Shown here one piece after another: positions 32,661 to 42,434 of a stretch of 64,000 nt of DNA. Both the position numbers and the translations under genes were made by a program. The DNA is from Bacteroidota bacterium. Its GTDB lineage: Bacteria; Bacteroidota; Bacteroidia; Chitinophagales; Chitinophagaceae. The notes beneath the pieces are model-generated. The model was not told the DNA's origin and made no database searches. It saw only the letters and a list, made by a program, of their open reading frames with translations. How positions within the stretch are numbered: the first letter of the stretch is position 1; each line of letters starts with the position of its first letter. The DNA lies in assembly GCA_018266575.1 (NCBI GenBank), contig JAFEAE010000023.1:372001-436000 (forward strand), read 5' to 3'.

Positions 32661-34508
32661 TTAATACCCGCGAATATTTTTTCCTTCCATGTAATTTATG
32701 AAGGCCTTGTTTACAACACGGTTGCCACCTGGTGTTGGATAATTGCCGGTAAAATACCAATCGCCTGTATTTGTAGGGCACGCCCGGTGCAATGATTCGA
32801 TAGTTTGATAAATCACCTGTACAGGGGTTTTACATTCCGGAGGTGTAACCAACTCTGCTATTTTATTTGAAATTTCTTCCGTAGTAAATGATTTATAAAC
32901 CTGGCGTACCACATTTTCATTATCCAACTGCCCGAGGCGTTGCATCTCTTTACATTTATCATACAGCTCCTGCAAACAATTTTCTTTTCCACGTTCTTTC
33001 ATTAACTCAACGGCTGCACGAAATGCGATGAAATCACCCAGCTTGCTCATATCAATTCCATAACAATCCGGGTAGCGTATTTGTGGAGCGGAAGAAATAA
33101 TAATAACTTTTTTGGGTTCGAGCCGGGCAAGCATTCTCACAATACTTTCTTTCAGGGTAGTTCCGCGTACGATGGAATCATCAATAACCACAAGTGTATC
33201 CACCCCTTTCTGAACTGTACCATAAGTAATATCATAAACGTGTTGTACCATTTCATTACGGCTCACATCTTCCGTAATAAATGTGCGCATCTTCACATCT
33301 TTGATCGCAATCTTTTCTACACGTATTTTTCGGTTAATCATCTCCGATAGTTTGTCTTCGGAAAGATCTTTTCCCCAGGAAAGTATACGTTGTATCTGGA
33401 TTTTTTTCAGGTAATCATCCATGCCTTTCCATAACCCGAAAAATGCAACTTCTGCAGTATTTGGTATGTACGAAAAAATTGTGTTTTTTAAATCATGCCC
33501 GATGGCATTCAACACCTGTTCGCTAAGGTTATATCCAAGGGCAATACGTTCCCTGTAAATTTTTTCATCACTGCCTCGGGAAAAATAAATGCGTTCAAAA
33601 CTGCATGCCCTCCGCTCCCTGGGTTCTAAAATTTTCTCTACGGAAACAGCACCATCGGCTTTAACGATCAAGCCCATTCCCGGCATCAATTCCAATACCT
33701 CATTTTCACCCACATTAAAAACGGTCCTGATCGCAGAGCGTTCGGAAGCTGCCACAACAACATCATCGTTTATATAATAATATGCAGGCCTTATTCCGTT
33801 TGCATCCCTGAATACAAAGGAATCGCCGTTGCCAATTAATCCACCAACCGTAAAGCCGCCATCAAAAAGAGGGACTGCTTTTCGCAATAGTTGGGCTACA
33901 TTCAGGTTTTCCGGCGCAGCTTCATCTGCCATTACCAGAAAATGATGGATCACTTCCATCATAGCAGCGAGGTCGCTTTGCTTTTGAAATTCCCCCGGTT
34001 CCATATTGATCAATGCAAAAAGTTCATCGGTATTGATCAAATTAAAATTGCCCGCTAATGCAAGGTTGCGGGCAGGTATGGTGTTGCGTTTTATAAATGG
34101 ATGACAAAATTCTACATTATTCTTCCCCTGTGTGCCGTACCGCAAATGCCCAAGTAATAATTCACCGAGTGAAGCTATATGGCCTTTCATCAGACCAGGG
34201 TGCTTGGTAATATCGGGTTGGTACTTTTCTAATTCTTTTAATTCTGTACTTATTTTTGAGAAGATATCTGCTATTGGCTGATGAGCGCTGCTCCTGATCC
34301 GGTTTAAGAAGGGATGCCCGGGTTCCACATTCAATTTTACTGTTGCAACACCTGCCCCATCCTGGCCGCGGTTGTGCTGCTTTTCCATCAGAAGGTATAA
34401 TTTGTTTAACCCGTAAAGTACAGTCCCATATTTTTGTAAATAATAGGAGAACGGTTTACGGAGCCGAATGAATGCAAGCCCGCATTCATGTTTTATTTCG
34501 TCGCTCAT
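32661..34508 (-). CDS. PurF-like amidophosphoribosyltransferase, long form
   Basis: 615 residues, over 100 longer than usual PurF. HECGLAFIRL puts the class II amidotransferase Cys at residue 9, with MEKQHNRGQDGAGVA and LLGHLRYGTQG as the next glutaminase blocks. TLVVIDDSIVRGTTLKESIVRML (around residue 440) is the PRPP-binding site of the phosphoribosyltransferase domain. A stretch of roughly 100 residues in the N-terminal half (with KGHIASLGELL nearby) and a long C-terminal tail account for the extra length. Activity would be PRPP plus Gln to phosphoribosylamine, first step of purine synthesis. No other purine gene is adjacent, so it may be a second paralog. Confidence 0.83.
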   Translation of the reverse strand: MSDEIKHECGLAFIRLRKPFSYYLQKYGTVLYGLNKLYLLMEKQHNRGQDGAGVATVKLNVEPGHPFLNRIRSSAHQPIADIFSKISTELKELEKYQPDITKHPGLMKGHIASLGELLLGHLRYGTQGKNNVEFCHPFIKRNTIPARNLALAGNFNLINTDELFALINMEPGEFQKQSDLAAMMEVIHHFLVMADEAAPENLNVAQLLRKAVPLFDGGFTVGGLIGNGDSFVFRDANGIRPAYYYINDDVVVAASERSAIRTVFNVGENEVLELMPGMGLIVKADGAVSVEKILEPRERRACSFERIYFSRGSDEKIYRERIALGYNLSEQVLNAIGHDLKNTIFSYIPNTAEVAFFGLWKGMDDYLKKIQIQRILSWGKDLSEDKLSEMINRKIRVEKIAIKDVKMRTFITEDVSRNEMVQHVYDITYGTVQKGVDTLVVIDDSIVRGTTLKESIVRMLARLEPKKVIIISSAPQIRYPDCYGIDMSKLGDFIAFRAAVELMKERGKENCLQELYDKCKEMQRLGQLDNENVVRQVYKSFTTEEISNKIAELVTPPECKTPVQVIYQTIESLHRACPTNTGDWYFTGNYPTPGGNRVVNKAFINYMEGKNIRGY

Positions 34509-34892
34509 GTAAAAAAATGAACCGCAAAGTTACAGGTAAAATCAATCAGAAAGAAAAGAAAGAGTAGGAGAAGAAAAGCCCCCAGTCTTCATAGGAGAGG
34601 GGGCGGTGATCCACCAGGATTAATGGAAATTACGTCTGGTTTTTCGAGATTGATTCTTCTTAGGGATGGATTTAAAGCTTTTTCGGATATTGAACCTGAA
34701 TTTTCAGTTCAGATATCAGGTTTCCGTATGTTGCAAAAATAGAATAGTATTCCGGGCCGATGGAATATTCAGCATGATAGTTTAACATTTTCCATGAAAA
34801 CCTCAGCTTGCTTTAAGTAGTTTCAGCTACTCTAAAACATAGAAGTGTTAAAGAAATACAATGATTTATGAACCTAAAGAAGGTTATGACTT
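34509..34892. other. 384-base gap with hairpin
   Basis: The gap lies between the response regulator stop and the PurF-like start, both on the minus strand, so it should hold the PurF promoter and the terminator of the two-component operon. A hairpin candidate at 34574-34604 is listed separately. A second small palindrome, GGTG-ATC-CACC, follows at 34605-34615. No ORF of note. Confidence 0.45.
34574..34604 (-). terminator. Possible terminator of the two-component operon
   Basis: On the minus strand GCCCCC pairs with GGGGGC over a 15-base loop and is followed by TTTTCTTC. It lies about 290 bases past the response regulator stop. The loop is long and the T-tract broken, so the call is tentative. 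Confidence 0.35.
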
Positions 34893-35534
34893 TTAAAAGT
34901 TCGTAGTTGATGTGTTGATGAAATTCACCAACGATGCAGAATTTTTTAGCTTTAATTTCTTAAGAATATTATGCCGGTGCACTTCTACTGTTTTTAATGA
35001 AATGTTCAGGCTGTTTGCAATTTCTTTTGAAGAATAACCCTCTTTGATCAGGTTAATGATCTGCATTTCCCTTTCAGTAAGTGTATTGATGTTTGGAGAG
35101 CTTTCTTTTTCTTCAAGTAATTGATCGGAAATAATATTTTTTATTTCATCGCAGATATATTTATTTCCCTGGTTTACTTCCAGTATCGCCTGTATCATTT
35201 CTTCCTTGGAAGAATTTTTTGTTACATAACCCCTTGCCCCCATTTGCAACATTTTTTTTGCATAAGCAGGTTGTGAGTGCATCGATACCCCTATGATCCG
35301 GGATGCTGGAGAAACTTTCCTGATCTTTTGTGTGGCTTCAAGTCCCGAAAACGGGACCATATTTATATCCATTAATACAATATCAGGGTGTTTGGCCTTT
35401 GCTAATTCAACAGCCTCTTCTGCATTTCCGCACTCCGCAATAACCTGAAAGCGGGGATCGCTATTCAATATATGGCTCCATGTTTCCCTGATTAATTTAT
35501 GGTCGTCTGCGATTAAAATGCGAATCTTGTTCAT
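34893..35534 (-). CDS. NarL/LuxR-family response regulator
   Basis: 213 residues from the ATG at 35534 (MNKIRILIADDHKLI); the frame to 35573 would overlap the kinase gene. The receiver domain has D10-D11, the phospho-acceptor D56 in IVLMDINMVPFSGLEA, and the Lys of GYVTKNSS. The C-terminal domain LTEREMQIINLIKEGYSSKEIANSLNISLKTVEVHRHNILKKL is a LuxR-type helix-turn-helix. Phosphorylated by the kinase encoded ten bases upstream, it should bind DNA as a dimer. Target genes are not evident. Confidence 0.93.
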   Translation of the reverse strand: MNKIRILIADDHKLIRETWSHILNSDPRFQVIAECGNAEEAVELAKAKHPDIVLMDINMVPFSGLEATQKIRKVSPASRIIGVSMHSQPAYAKKMLQMGARGYVTKNSSKEEMIQAILEVNQGNKYICDEIKNIISDQLLEEKESSPNINTLTEREMQIINLIKEGYSSKEIANSLNISLKTVEVHRHNILKKLKLKNSASLVNFINTSTTNF

Positions 35535-35544
35535 AAAACAGTTT

Positions 35545-37584
35545 TTAGAGGTTATGAATAGGAACCTGAACACTTAATTTACAACCCTGGCCTTTTGCAG
35601 ATACAATAGAAACTTTTCCATCAAATAATCCCACACGATTGATAATATTGGAAAGCCCCAATCCTTTTTTATGTTTCACTTTGGCAGGGTCAAATCCTTT
35701 TCCGTCGTCGGAAATATTCAGTTCAATCCGGTTATCAATCAAAATCAATTCGATTATCAAGTTATCAGCCTGGGAATGTTTCAATACGTTGTTCACCTGT
35801 TCCTGCACAATGCGAAACAGCATTAATTTTTGCTGTGCGTTAACTTTATCCTCAATTTGCCCGATGGGGTAAAATTCTACATGCACTACATTTAATGCTT
35901 TTATATTTTCAATGAGGTCGTTAATGGAATCAATCAACCCGAGATCGCCGATACTTGAGGGTACTAAAGAACGGGAAATATTTCTTAGCTCATTAATAGC
36001 ATGGCTGATATTTTTCACACTTCTTGAAATCACATTTTCCCAATCTTCATTTCTATTTTTAACTGATTCCAGATTTAGTTTGGTGGTGGAAAGAATCTGG
36101 TTCACATTATCATGCAATTCTTTTCCGATCTCTGCCCTTTCTTTTTCCTGTGCTTCCACAACAGCCTGCATGATTTGTTTTTGCCTGTTCAATTCCTGCA
36201 TCAGGAGTTTTTTTTCCATATCCCTTTTCTCAGTAATATCCTGCATGGAGCCTACCATCCGCACAGCATTCCCTTCAGTATCAAAAATCAGAAAACCACG
36301 GTCTGCGATCAACGCAAATTTTCCGTTTGCTTTTTTGAACCTGTATTCATCACGCCAAACCCCTTTTTCTTTTTTCTCAATAAATTTTTTTAACCCTTTT
36401 AATACCCTTTCTTTATCATCTTCATGCACTCGTGGTTCCCACAGATTATTTTCTTTATCCCTTTTTGAAGGTTTAATTCCGAACATTTTATAAAACCCTT
36501 CAGTCCAAATAGAAATATCAGACTTTACATCCCAATCCCAAATGGCGTCGTTTGTAGCTTTTGTTGCAAGCACATACCGTTCGTTTATAAGTTTTATTTT
36601 TTCTTCCGCCCTTTTATTTTCTATTATAATTTTGATAAGTTCAACAGCTCTTTCCAAAAGGTTTAATTCAATATCGCTTGGTGATTTGGGGTTATCATAA
36701 TAGATAGCGAATGTTGCCAGCACCTCGCGTTGCGCATCAATAATGGGCAGCGACCAGCATGCATAAAGATTAAATTGCTGGGCTAACTTTTTATAATTTT
36801 TCCATAGTGGATCTTTGGCGATGTTGCTTACGATTACCCTTTTCTTCCTGTATACTGCTGTTCCGCAACTTCCTACAGAAGGCCCGATCTTGGTACCGTC
36901 TATTGCCGATGAATATTCGACCGGCAAACTTGGTGCGGCTAAATGCCGCAATGTAACCTTATCATCATCCACAGTAAGAACAGAACAGAACATCCCCGGA
37001 AAAATATTTTCAACACCTTCCAGAAAATAATCAATCGTAATCTTTAATGAGGCTTTCTGATCAGAATTAATTTCGAGTACTTTTTTTTCAAGCTCCAATA
37101 ACATCTCCTGAATTTTGCGCTTACTGATATCGCGGAAATAAACAAACAATCCATCATCAGACGGATAGCTGTTTATTTCGAGCCACATATTCTTTCCCGA
37201 AATATATTTTTCTGAAATGAATATTTTTTTCCTGCTAAAAGCATCAATAAATTCGTCGTATATATCCAGCTCTTTTAAACCCGGAATTGTTTCAAAAATA
37301 TTTTTTCCGACTATCGTTTGTTTATTTACCCCAAAAATTTTCTCTGCCTCCGGGTTCCAGAGTGTAACATTAAATTTTCCATCAAGCATAAAAAAACCAT
37401 CTGTGATACTGTTCAAAATATTTATGATCTGGTGCGAATAACGATGAAATTGCTGGCCCTGTAATATATTCGCTGAAACAACAGTGCTCAACTTTTCATT
37501 AGCCATTGTTTCCTTGTTATGCTGAAAAGCAATAACCATTTTTTGTTTGTCAGACACAGGTATTTTCTCAGCATATTTCTTCAT
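35545..37584 (-). CDS. PAS-GAF-PAS sensor histidine kinase (HisKA_3 type)
   Basis: 679 residues, no membrane span seen, so a soluble sensor. A PAS domain covers about 50-155, a GAF domain about 165-325 (with SVGSCGTAVYRKKRV), and a second PAS-PAC about 335-455 (FKKANGKFALIADRG). The dimerisation-phosphoacceptor region EKERAEIGKELHDNVNQIL gives His491. The ATPase domain has ISDDGKGFDPAKV (about 624-636) and GLGLSNIINRVG. It is the partner of the NarL-type regulator next door. The signal is unknown; GAF and PAS domains suggest a small molecule, redox state or light. Confidence 0.92.
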   Translation of the reverse strand: MKKYAEKIPVSDKQKMVIAFQHNKETMANEKLSTVVSANILQGQQFHRYSHQIINILNSITDGFFMLDGKFNVTLWNPEAEKIFGVNKQTIVGKNIFETIPGLKELDIYDEFIDAFSRKKIFISEKYISGKNMWLEINSYPSDDGLFVYFRDISKRKIQEMLLELEKKVLEINSDQKASLKITIDYFLEGVENIFPGMFCSVLTVDDDKVTLRHLAAPSLPVEYSSAIDGTKIGPSVGSCGTAVYRKKRVIVSNIAKDPLWKNYKKLAQQFNLYACWSLPIIDAQREVLATFAIYYDNPKSPSDIELNLLERAVELIKIIIENKRAEEKIKLINERYVLATKATNDAIWDWDVKSDISIWTEGFYKMFGIKPSKRDKENNLWEPRVHEDDKERVLKGLKKFIEKKEKGVWRDEYRFKKANGKFALIADRGFLIFDTEGNAVRMVGSMQDITEKRDMEKKLLMQELNRQKQIMQAVVEAQEKERAEIGKELHDNVNQILSTTKLNLESVKNRNEDWENVISRSVKNISHAINELRNISRSLVPSSIGDLGLIDSINDLIENIKALNVVHVEFYPIGQIEDKVNAQQKLMLFRIVQEQVNNVLKHSQADNLIIELILIDNRIELNISDDGKGFDPAKVKHKKGLGLSNIINRVGLFDGKVSIVSAKGQGCKLSVQVPIHNL

Positions 37585-37992
37585 GATCAGGTTTATTTAG
37601 CTGATGTTAGCTGCAGCATATTTTAATTTAGTGTGTACAATACTTTAGAACTAATAAAATGCTTTTTTTATTATTTTTTGATGAAGAAAATCAGAGATAA
37701 AACACAAATCAAATTTCGCAGTACGCCAAACAGGAATGACCATTATAAGCGCAGAGGAAGATGTTTTTACGCAGTATGAAAAAACAAAATCACCATACGT
37801 TGAACTGGACATTTTAAGACTGCTTAACATAACAGTTAGAATGAAAATTTACTATTCCAGGCTCAACAAAAATTGAGGATTTCACGAAATCTTTACCTAA
37901 TTACTAACTAAAATTACTATTAACTATACTAAAAAAATAACTTTACACTGCTTTTTTAGACAGCCTAAATATTAACGCTTAATAAAGAGGTT
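37585..37992. other. 408-base gap, nothing recognised
   Basis: The gap lies upstream of the kinase gene and downstream of the SurA-like gene, both minus strand. A 32-codon plus-strand frame from ATG at 37681 has no family look. The DNA is A/T rich and should contain the kinase promoter, but no TAnnTTTG box was found. Confidence 0.4.
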
Positions 37993-39354
37993 TTAATTAC
38001 TTGCCGTTGAAGCAGTAAGATTCCATTTGGAGAGATTGCTGCAGTGCCTGAATTCATCATCTATCATCACATAAAAAGTGGGGATCTTTAAAGTAAACCA
38101 TTTCTCAAGGGCTTGCTGCTTTTTTTCTTCAAGAGTAGCTTGTGCTATCCTGTTATAATCGTCTTTTAAATTTTCGCGGTGCGGTTCTGATTTTGAGATG
38201 AGTTCAATGAGGTGAACACCTTTCTTGCCTCTTTCGTCTGTAAATGGAGTAGGTTTAGAATAGTCGCCTGGTTTCAAATTCTGGTCTTTCAAAATCTTTA
38301 CAATTTCCTTATCCAATTGGTCAATTGTCAGATAAGTAGAGCCTGCCTGGTTCATTTTACGCCCTGCTGTAAATTTTGCGTTTGGATCGTCGCTATATTT
38401 TACAACAGCCTCTCCAAAACTTAGTGTACCGGCAATTAACTTCTGGCGGATAGAATCGAGTTTTGCTGTAGCTGCGTCGATTTCAGTTTGCGTAATTTCC
38501 GGTATGCGGAGAATATGGCGAATGATTGCATCATCACCATTCCTGCTAACCATTTGAATAATATGATAACCAAATTGTGTTTTAATTACCGGGGAAACCT
38601 GCCCGTCTTTCAAACGGAAAGCGGCTGCTAAAAATACAGGGTCCCATTGTTTGTCGCCACGACTGACCTGGTATTCGCCACCTTTGTCTTTACTACCCGG
38701 GTCATCAGAAAAAAGGCTTGCAAGTGTTTCAAATTTTTTTGTTCCCGCTTCTACCTGTCTTTTAAATTCAGTTAACTGGTCGATGGCCAGTTTTTCAATA
38801 TCATGGCTGGCCTTAGGAAATACAACAATTTCTCCGATCTGCAATTCTGATTCATAAAAGTGGAGGCTATCTTTCGGGATTTTGTCATAGTACTCTTTAA
38901 CTTCTGTTGGGGTAACTTTTACATCTTCCACTACTTTGTTCTGCATGCCTTCTGCCAAGCGTTGTTCTTTGATCGGCTGCCGCATATCTTCTTTTAATTG
39001 ATATATAGAACGGCCCGCAATTTGTTCTAATGTTTCTTTGCTTCCGTACATATTGATGTAATAACGGATCTTCTGGTCCAATTGCGCATCAACTTCATCA
39101 TCAGTAACCGGGATAGAATCACGTTCTGCCTGCAATACCAAAGCTTTTTGGATCATCATTCGATCTAATACCGCACAGGGTTCCGGCGCCTGCCCACCTT
39201 GACGAACGATGTCGTCAATAGCATTTTTTATTTCGGAGCGTAAAATAATTTTATCACCCACAATACCTGCAATTTTATCTGCAACCACTTTTTCCTGTGC
39301 ACATAAACTTGTTACTGCAAGAAAGAAAAATATTGACAGGATTATTTTGTTCAT
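37993..39354 (-). CDS. SurA-like periplasmic peptidyl-prolyl isomerase
   Basis: 453 residues from the ATG at 39354 (MNKIILSIFFFLAVTSLCAQ), which gives a clean signal peptide; the longer frame to 39399 adds 15 residues before it. KVVADKIAGIVGDKIILRSEIKNAI is the SurA N-terminal chaperone start. Two parvulin-type domains follow: about 160-270 (LASLFSDDPGSKDKGGEYQV, FGYHIIQMVSRNGD) and about 270-400 (AVVKYSDDPNAKFTAGRKM). It should help fold outer-membrane proteins in the periplasm. The gene lies 168 bases downstream of the infB stop on the same strand. Confidence 0.88.
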   Translation of the reverse strand: MNKIILSIFFFLAVTSLCAQEKVVADKIAGIVGDKIILRSEIKNAIDDIVRQGGQAPEPCAVLDRMMIQKALVLQAERDSIPVTDDEVDAQLDQKIRYYINMYGSKETLEQIAGRSIYQLKEDMRQPIKEQRLAEGMQNKVVEDVKVTPTEVKEYYDKIPKDSLHFYESELQIGEIVVFPKASHDIEKLAIDQLTEFKRQVEAGTKKFETLASLFSDDPGSKDKGGEYQVSRGDKQWDPVFLAAAFRLKDGQVSPVIKTQFGYHIIQMVSRNGDDAIIRHILRIPEITQTEIDAATAKLDSIRQKLIAGTLSFGEAVVKYSDDPNAKFTAGRKMNQAGSTYLTIDQLDKEIVKILKDQNLKPGDYSKPTPFTDERGKKGVHLIELISKSEPHRENLKDDYNRIAQATLEEKKQQALEKWFTLKIPTFYVMIDDEFRHCSNLSKWNLTASTASN

Positions 39355-39449
39355 AAATAGTAATAAATGGACTTCAAAAATAATTTCATATCCCCGCAAA
39401 ATCCTTTGTTCACAGGCATTTTAACAAAAGGTTTGGAAAGAAGGAATAG

Positions 39450-39513
39450 GGCGTAAAGCAAAAAGTTTAAGGTGGATGGCTTAAGTTCTTCCTGAAACCT
39501 TATACCTTACGCC
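39450..39513 (-). terminator. Imperfect inverted repeat after infB
   Basis: GGCGTAA (39450-39456) pairs with TTACGCC (39507-39513), with an inner pair AAGGT / ACCTT. It starts about ten bases past the infB stop in the direction of transcription. It could end the rimP-nusA-infB transcript or be a small repeat; there is no clear T-run. Confidence 0.3.
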
Positions 39514-39522
39514 TTGCAAGCT

Positions 39523-42381
39523 TTATAGTGTTCTCTTTACTTCTTCTTCTTCGTAAGCTTCTACAATATCACCAACTTTGATATCATTGTAATTCTTAAT
39601 AGTAAGCCCGCATTCCATACTTGACGGCACTTCTTTTACATCATCTTTAAACCGCTTCAACGAAGCCAGTTCTGCTGTTGCACCTTCTCCGGTTGGATAA
39701 ATTACGATACCATCTCGTACCAACCTGATCTTGGAGTTACGGAATATCTTTCCGTCCAATACATAACAACCTGCAACAGTTGCTTTATCGAATTTGAATA
39801 CGTTGCGAACTTCCACATTGGCCACAACTTTCTCCTGTATCTTGGGTTCAAGCATGCCTTCCATCGCACTCTTCACTTCTTCGATGGCATTGTAGATGAT
39901 AGAGTATGTTTTTATTTCCACCCCTTCATGTTCAGCTAACCTCGAAGCTTGTAATGAAGGGCGCACATTGAAACCTACGATGACTGCATCGGATGCTGTT
40001 GCCAACAAAATATCGCTTTCAGTTATTGCACCAACTGCTTTATGTACAACACGAACTGCGATTTCTTCAGTAGAAAGTTTTTGTAATGAATCACTCAATG
40101 CTTCAACCGACCCATCCACATCACCTTTGATAATCAGGTTTAGCTCTTTGAAATTGCCTAATGCAAGTCGGCGCCCAATTTCATCCAGTGTAATATGTTT
40201 CTTAGTACGGATACCTTGTTCCCGTAATATCTGTGCACGTTTATTGGCGATTTCTTTTGCTTCGGCTTCATCTTCATACACCTTGAATTTCTCCCCTGCC
40301 TGCGGAGCCCCATTCAATCCTAATAGTAAAACAGGAGTAGAAGGCGGAGCCTCATCCACACGTTTATTACGTTCGTTGAACATGGCTTTTATCCTTCCGA
40401 AATGCTGACCGGATACAACGAGGTCACCGGCATGCAATGTTCCGTTCTGCACAAGAACTGTGGCAACATATCCGCGGCCTTTGTCCAATGTAGCTTCTAT
40501 AATTGTTCCTGATGCTTCCCTTTCCGGGTTTGCTTTCAGGTCGAGTAATTCTGCTTCTAACAAAATCTTTTCCAGAAGCTGATCTACGTTCAATCCTTTT
40601 TTTGCAGAAATTTCCTGTGACTGGTATTTACCACCCCAGCTTTCTACCAACAAATTCATTGAGGCCAGTTGTTCATAAATTTTTTGTGGATTGGCTCCGT
40701 CTTTATCGATTTTGTTGATCGCAAAAATCATCGGAACGCCTGCAGCTTGTGCGTGGCTGATCGCTTCCCGTGTTTGAGGCATCACTGCATCATCGGCGGC
40801 AATTACTATAACAGCAATATCCGTTACCTGGGCACCACGAGCACGCATAGCCGTAAATGCTTCGTGGCCGGGAGTATCGAGAAATGCTATTTTTTTACCA
40901 TCAGGAAGAGTTACTTCATACGCACCGATATGTTGTGTGATTCCGCCGGCTTCCCCAGCAACCACATTCGCATTACGGATATAGTCGAGCAGTGAAGTTT
41001 TACCATGGTCAACGTGACCCATGATCGTAACAATAGGCGAACGTGGTTGAAGGTCTTCCGGTGCATCTTCGGCTTCCTCTTCTTCCATTTCTGCGGCATC
41101 ATCAATACCTACAAAGTCTACTGTATAACCAAATTCACCAGCCACCAATTCGATAACATCTGCTTCGAGGCGTTGGTTGATGGACACCATCATACCAAGG
41201 CTCATGCATTTACTGATAACATCGGCGTAACTTACATCCATCAGGTTTGCGAGCTCGCTCACACTGATGAATTCAGTAACCTGCAATTTGTTGTCTGTTA
41301 TTTCTTCCGCTCCGGCATTTTCAGCCATCTCATCTCTTTTTGCACGGCGGTATTTTGCTTTAAGGCTCTTACCACGTCCGCCTGCGCCAGCAAGTTTGGC
41401 TTGTGTCTGACGGATCTTTTCCTGTATTTCTTTTTGGTCTATTTCTTTTACTTCGCGATTGAATGCTGCCGGCCTGAATTCAGGTTTTTTGTTCCTGTTA
41501 TCGCCTCCGCCACGGCGGTCATCTTTGCGGATAGGGAAACGGTTCCCGCCTCCCCTGTTATCATCCCTTTTCTGGCCTCCGCCATCGGGCTGAACATTTC
41601 CACCTTTCTTTTCAATCGGGATGCGTTTTCTTTTTCTTTTTTCTTCCGCAGGTTTTGGCCTCGTGTCGCTGTCGATCGGTAAATCAATTTTACCTACAAT
41701 TTTTGGCCCTTCAATTTTTTCTGCTTTTATATTTTCGATATGAAGTTCCTGGTCTTCTTCAACAGCGGGCTCTTCAACATGGTCAACTACTTCTTTTATT
41801 ACTTCCTCAGGCTCCGGTTCTGCTACTTTTTCTTTTTTTGATTTAGAAGATTTCTCTTCAATTACCGGTTCTTCTTTTACTTCCGCTTCTTTTTCCTTTT
41901 TATCTTTTTTCCTGATCTCTTTCTTAGGACGCGTTGAAGAATCTATTGCTGAAAGATCAATTTTATCTATAACCTTCGGCCCTTCAATTTCCGGAGCTTC
42001 TACCTTGATCACTTCCGGGGCTTCCTTCTTAGGTTCCGGTTTTACCTCCGGTTTCGGTTCTTCAACAACTTCTGGGGCTGCTTCTTCTTTAGCCGGTTTT
42101 TTTACATCTTTCTTGAATAAAACCGTTTCTTCTTCTTTTTTCTTTTTCGCTTCCGTACTGCTGCCTTTAGGCAGGTCGATCTGGTCGCTTTTTATTTTAG
42201 CAACTTTATCGCTTTGAAATTCCTGTTGCAGCGAACGGTACATCTCTTCCGTAAGTTTCGATGTAGGCTTCAGATCATCTTTACTAAAACCTTTGCTCAC
42301 CAAAAAATCCACCAGCGTGTCTTTGCCGATGTTGAATTCTTTGGCTGCTGCCATTAATCGTAATGTTGTTGTTTCTGCCAT
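39523..42381 (-). CDS. infB: Translation initiation factor IF-2
   Basis: 952 residues. The G domain begins near residue 447 with PIVTIMGHVDHGKTSLLDYI (P-loop 455-462), then DTPGHEAFTAMRARGAQ and NKIDKDGANP. The C-terminal domains that bind fMet-tRNA follow, ending EAYEEEEVKRTL. The N-terminal 400 residues are a long Lys/Glu/Pro-rich linker typical of this phylum. It contains a duplicated unit, EGPKVIDKIDL near residue 133 and EGPKIVGKIDL near residue 224, each followed by a D-S-x-T-R-P-K stretch. It brings initiator tRNA to the 30S subunit. It is the third gene of rimP-nusA-infB. Confidence 0.97.
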   Translation of the reverse strand: MAETTTLRLMAAAKEFNIGKDTLVDFLVSKGFSKDDLKPTSKLTEEMYRSLQQEFQSDKVAKIKSDQIDLPKGSSTEAKKKKEEETVLFKKDVKKPAKEEAAPEVVEEPKPEVKPEPKKEAPEVIKVEAPEIEGPKVIDKIDLSAIDSSTRPKKEIRKKDKKEKEAEVKEEPVIEEKSSKSKKEKVAEPEPEEVIKEVVDHVEEPAVEEDQELHIENIKAEKIEGPKIVGKIDLPIDSDTRPKPAEEKRKRKRIPIEKKGGNVQPDGGGQKRDDNRGGGNRFPIRKDDRRGGGDNRNKKPEFRPAAFNREVKEIDQKEIQEKIRQTQAKLAGAGGRGKSLKAKYRRAKRDEMAENAGAEEITDNKLQVTEFISVSELANLMDVSYADVISKCMSLGMMVSINQRLEADVIELVAGEFGYTVDFVGIDDAAEMEEEEAEDAPEDLQPRSPIVTIMGHVDHGKTSLLDYIRNANVVAGEAGGITQHIGAYEVTLPDGKKIAFLDTPGHEAFTAMRARGAQVTDIAVIVIAADDAVMPQTREAISHAQAAGVPMIFAINKIDKDGANPQKIYEQLASMNLLVESWGGKYQSQEISAKKGLNVDQLLEKILLEAELLDLKANPEREASGTIIEATLDKGRGYVATVLVQNGTLHAGDLVVSGQHFGRIKAMFNERNKRVDEAPPSTPVLLLGLNGAPQAGEKFKVYEDEAEAKEIANKRAQILREQGIRTKKHITLDEIGRRLALGNFKELNLIIKGDVDGSVEALSDSLQKLSTEEIAVRVVHKAVGAITESDILLATASDAVIVGFNVRPSLQASRLAEHEGVEIKTYSIIYNAIEEVKSAMEGMLEPKIQEKVVANVEVRNVFKFDKATVAGCYVLDGKIFRNSKIRLVRDGIVIYPTGEGATAELASLKRFKDDVKEVPSSMECGLTIKNYNDIKVGDIVEAYEEEEVKRTL

Positions 42382-42434
42382 AATTATATTAATTGCCCGG
42401 TACTTGATTTTTTAACCGGGCAATTTTGATTTTC

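Noticed and set aside
37681..37779. 32-codon plus-strand frame in the gap upstream of the kinase
   Set aside because: No family look, very short, and basic composition typical of chance frames in A/T-rich DNA.
41005..41682. 225-codon plus-strand frame opposite infB
   Set aside because: Antisense to the IF-2 linker; Phe/Cys-rich, as expected from reversed Lys/Glu codons.
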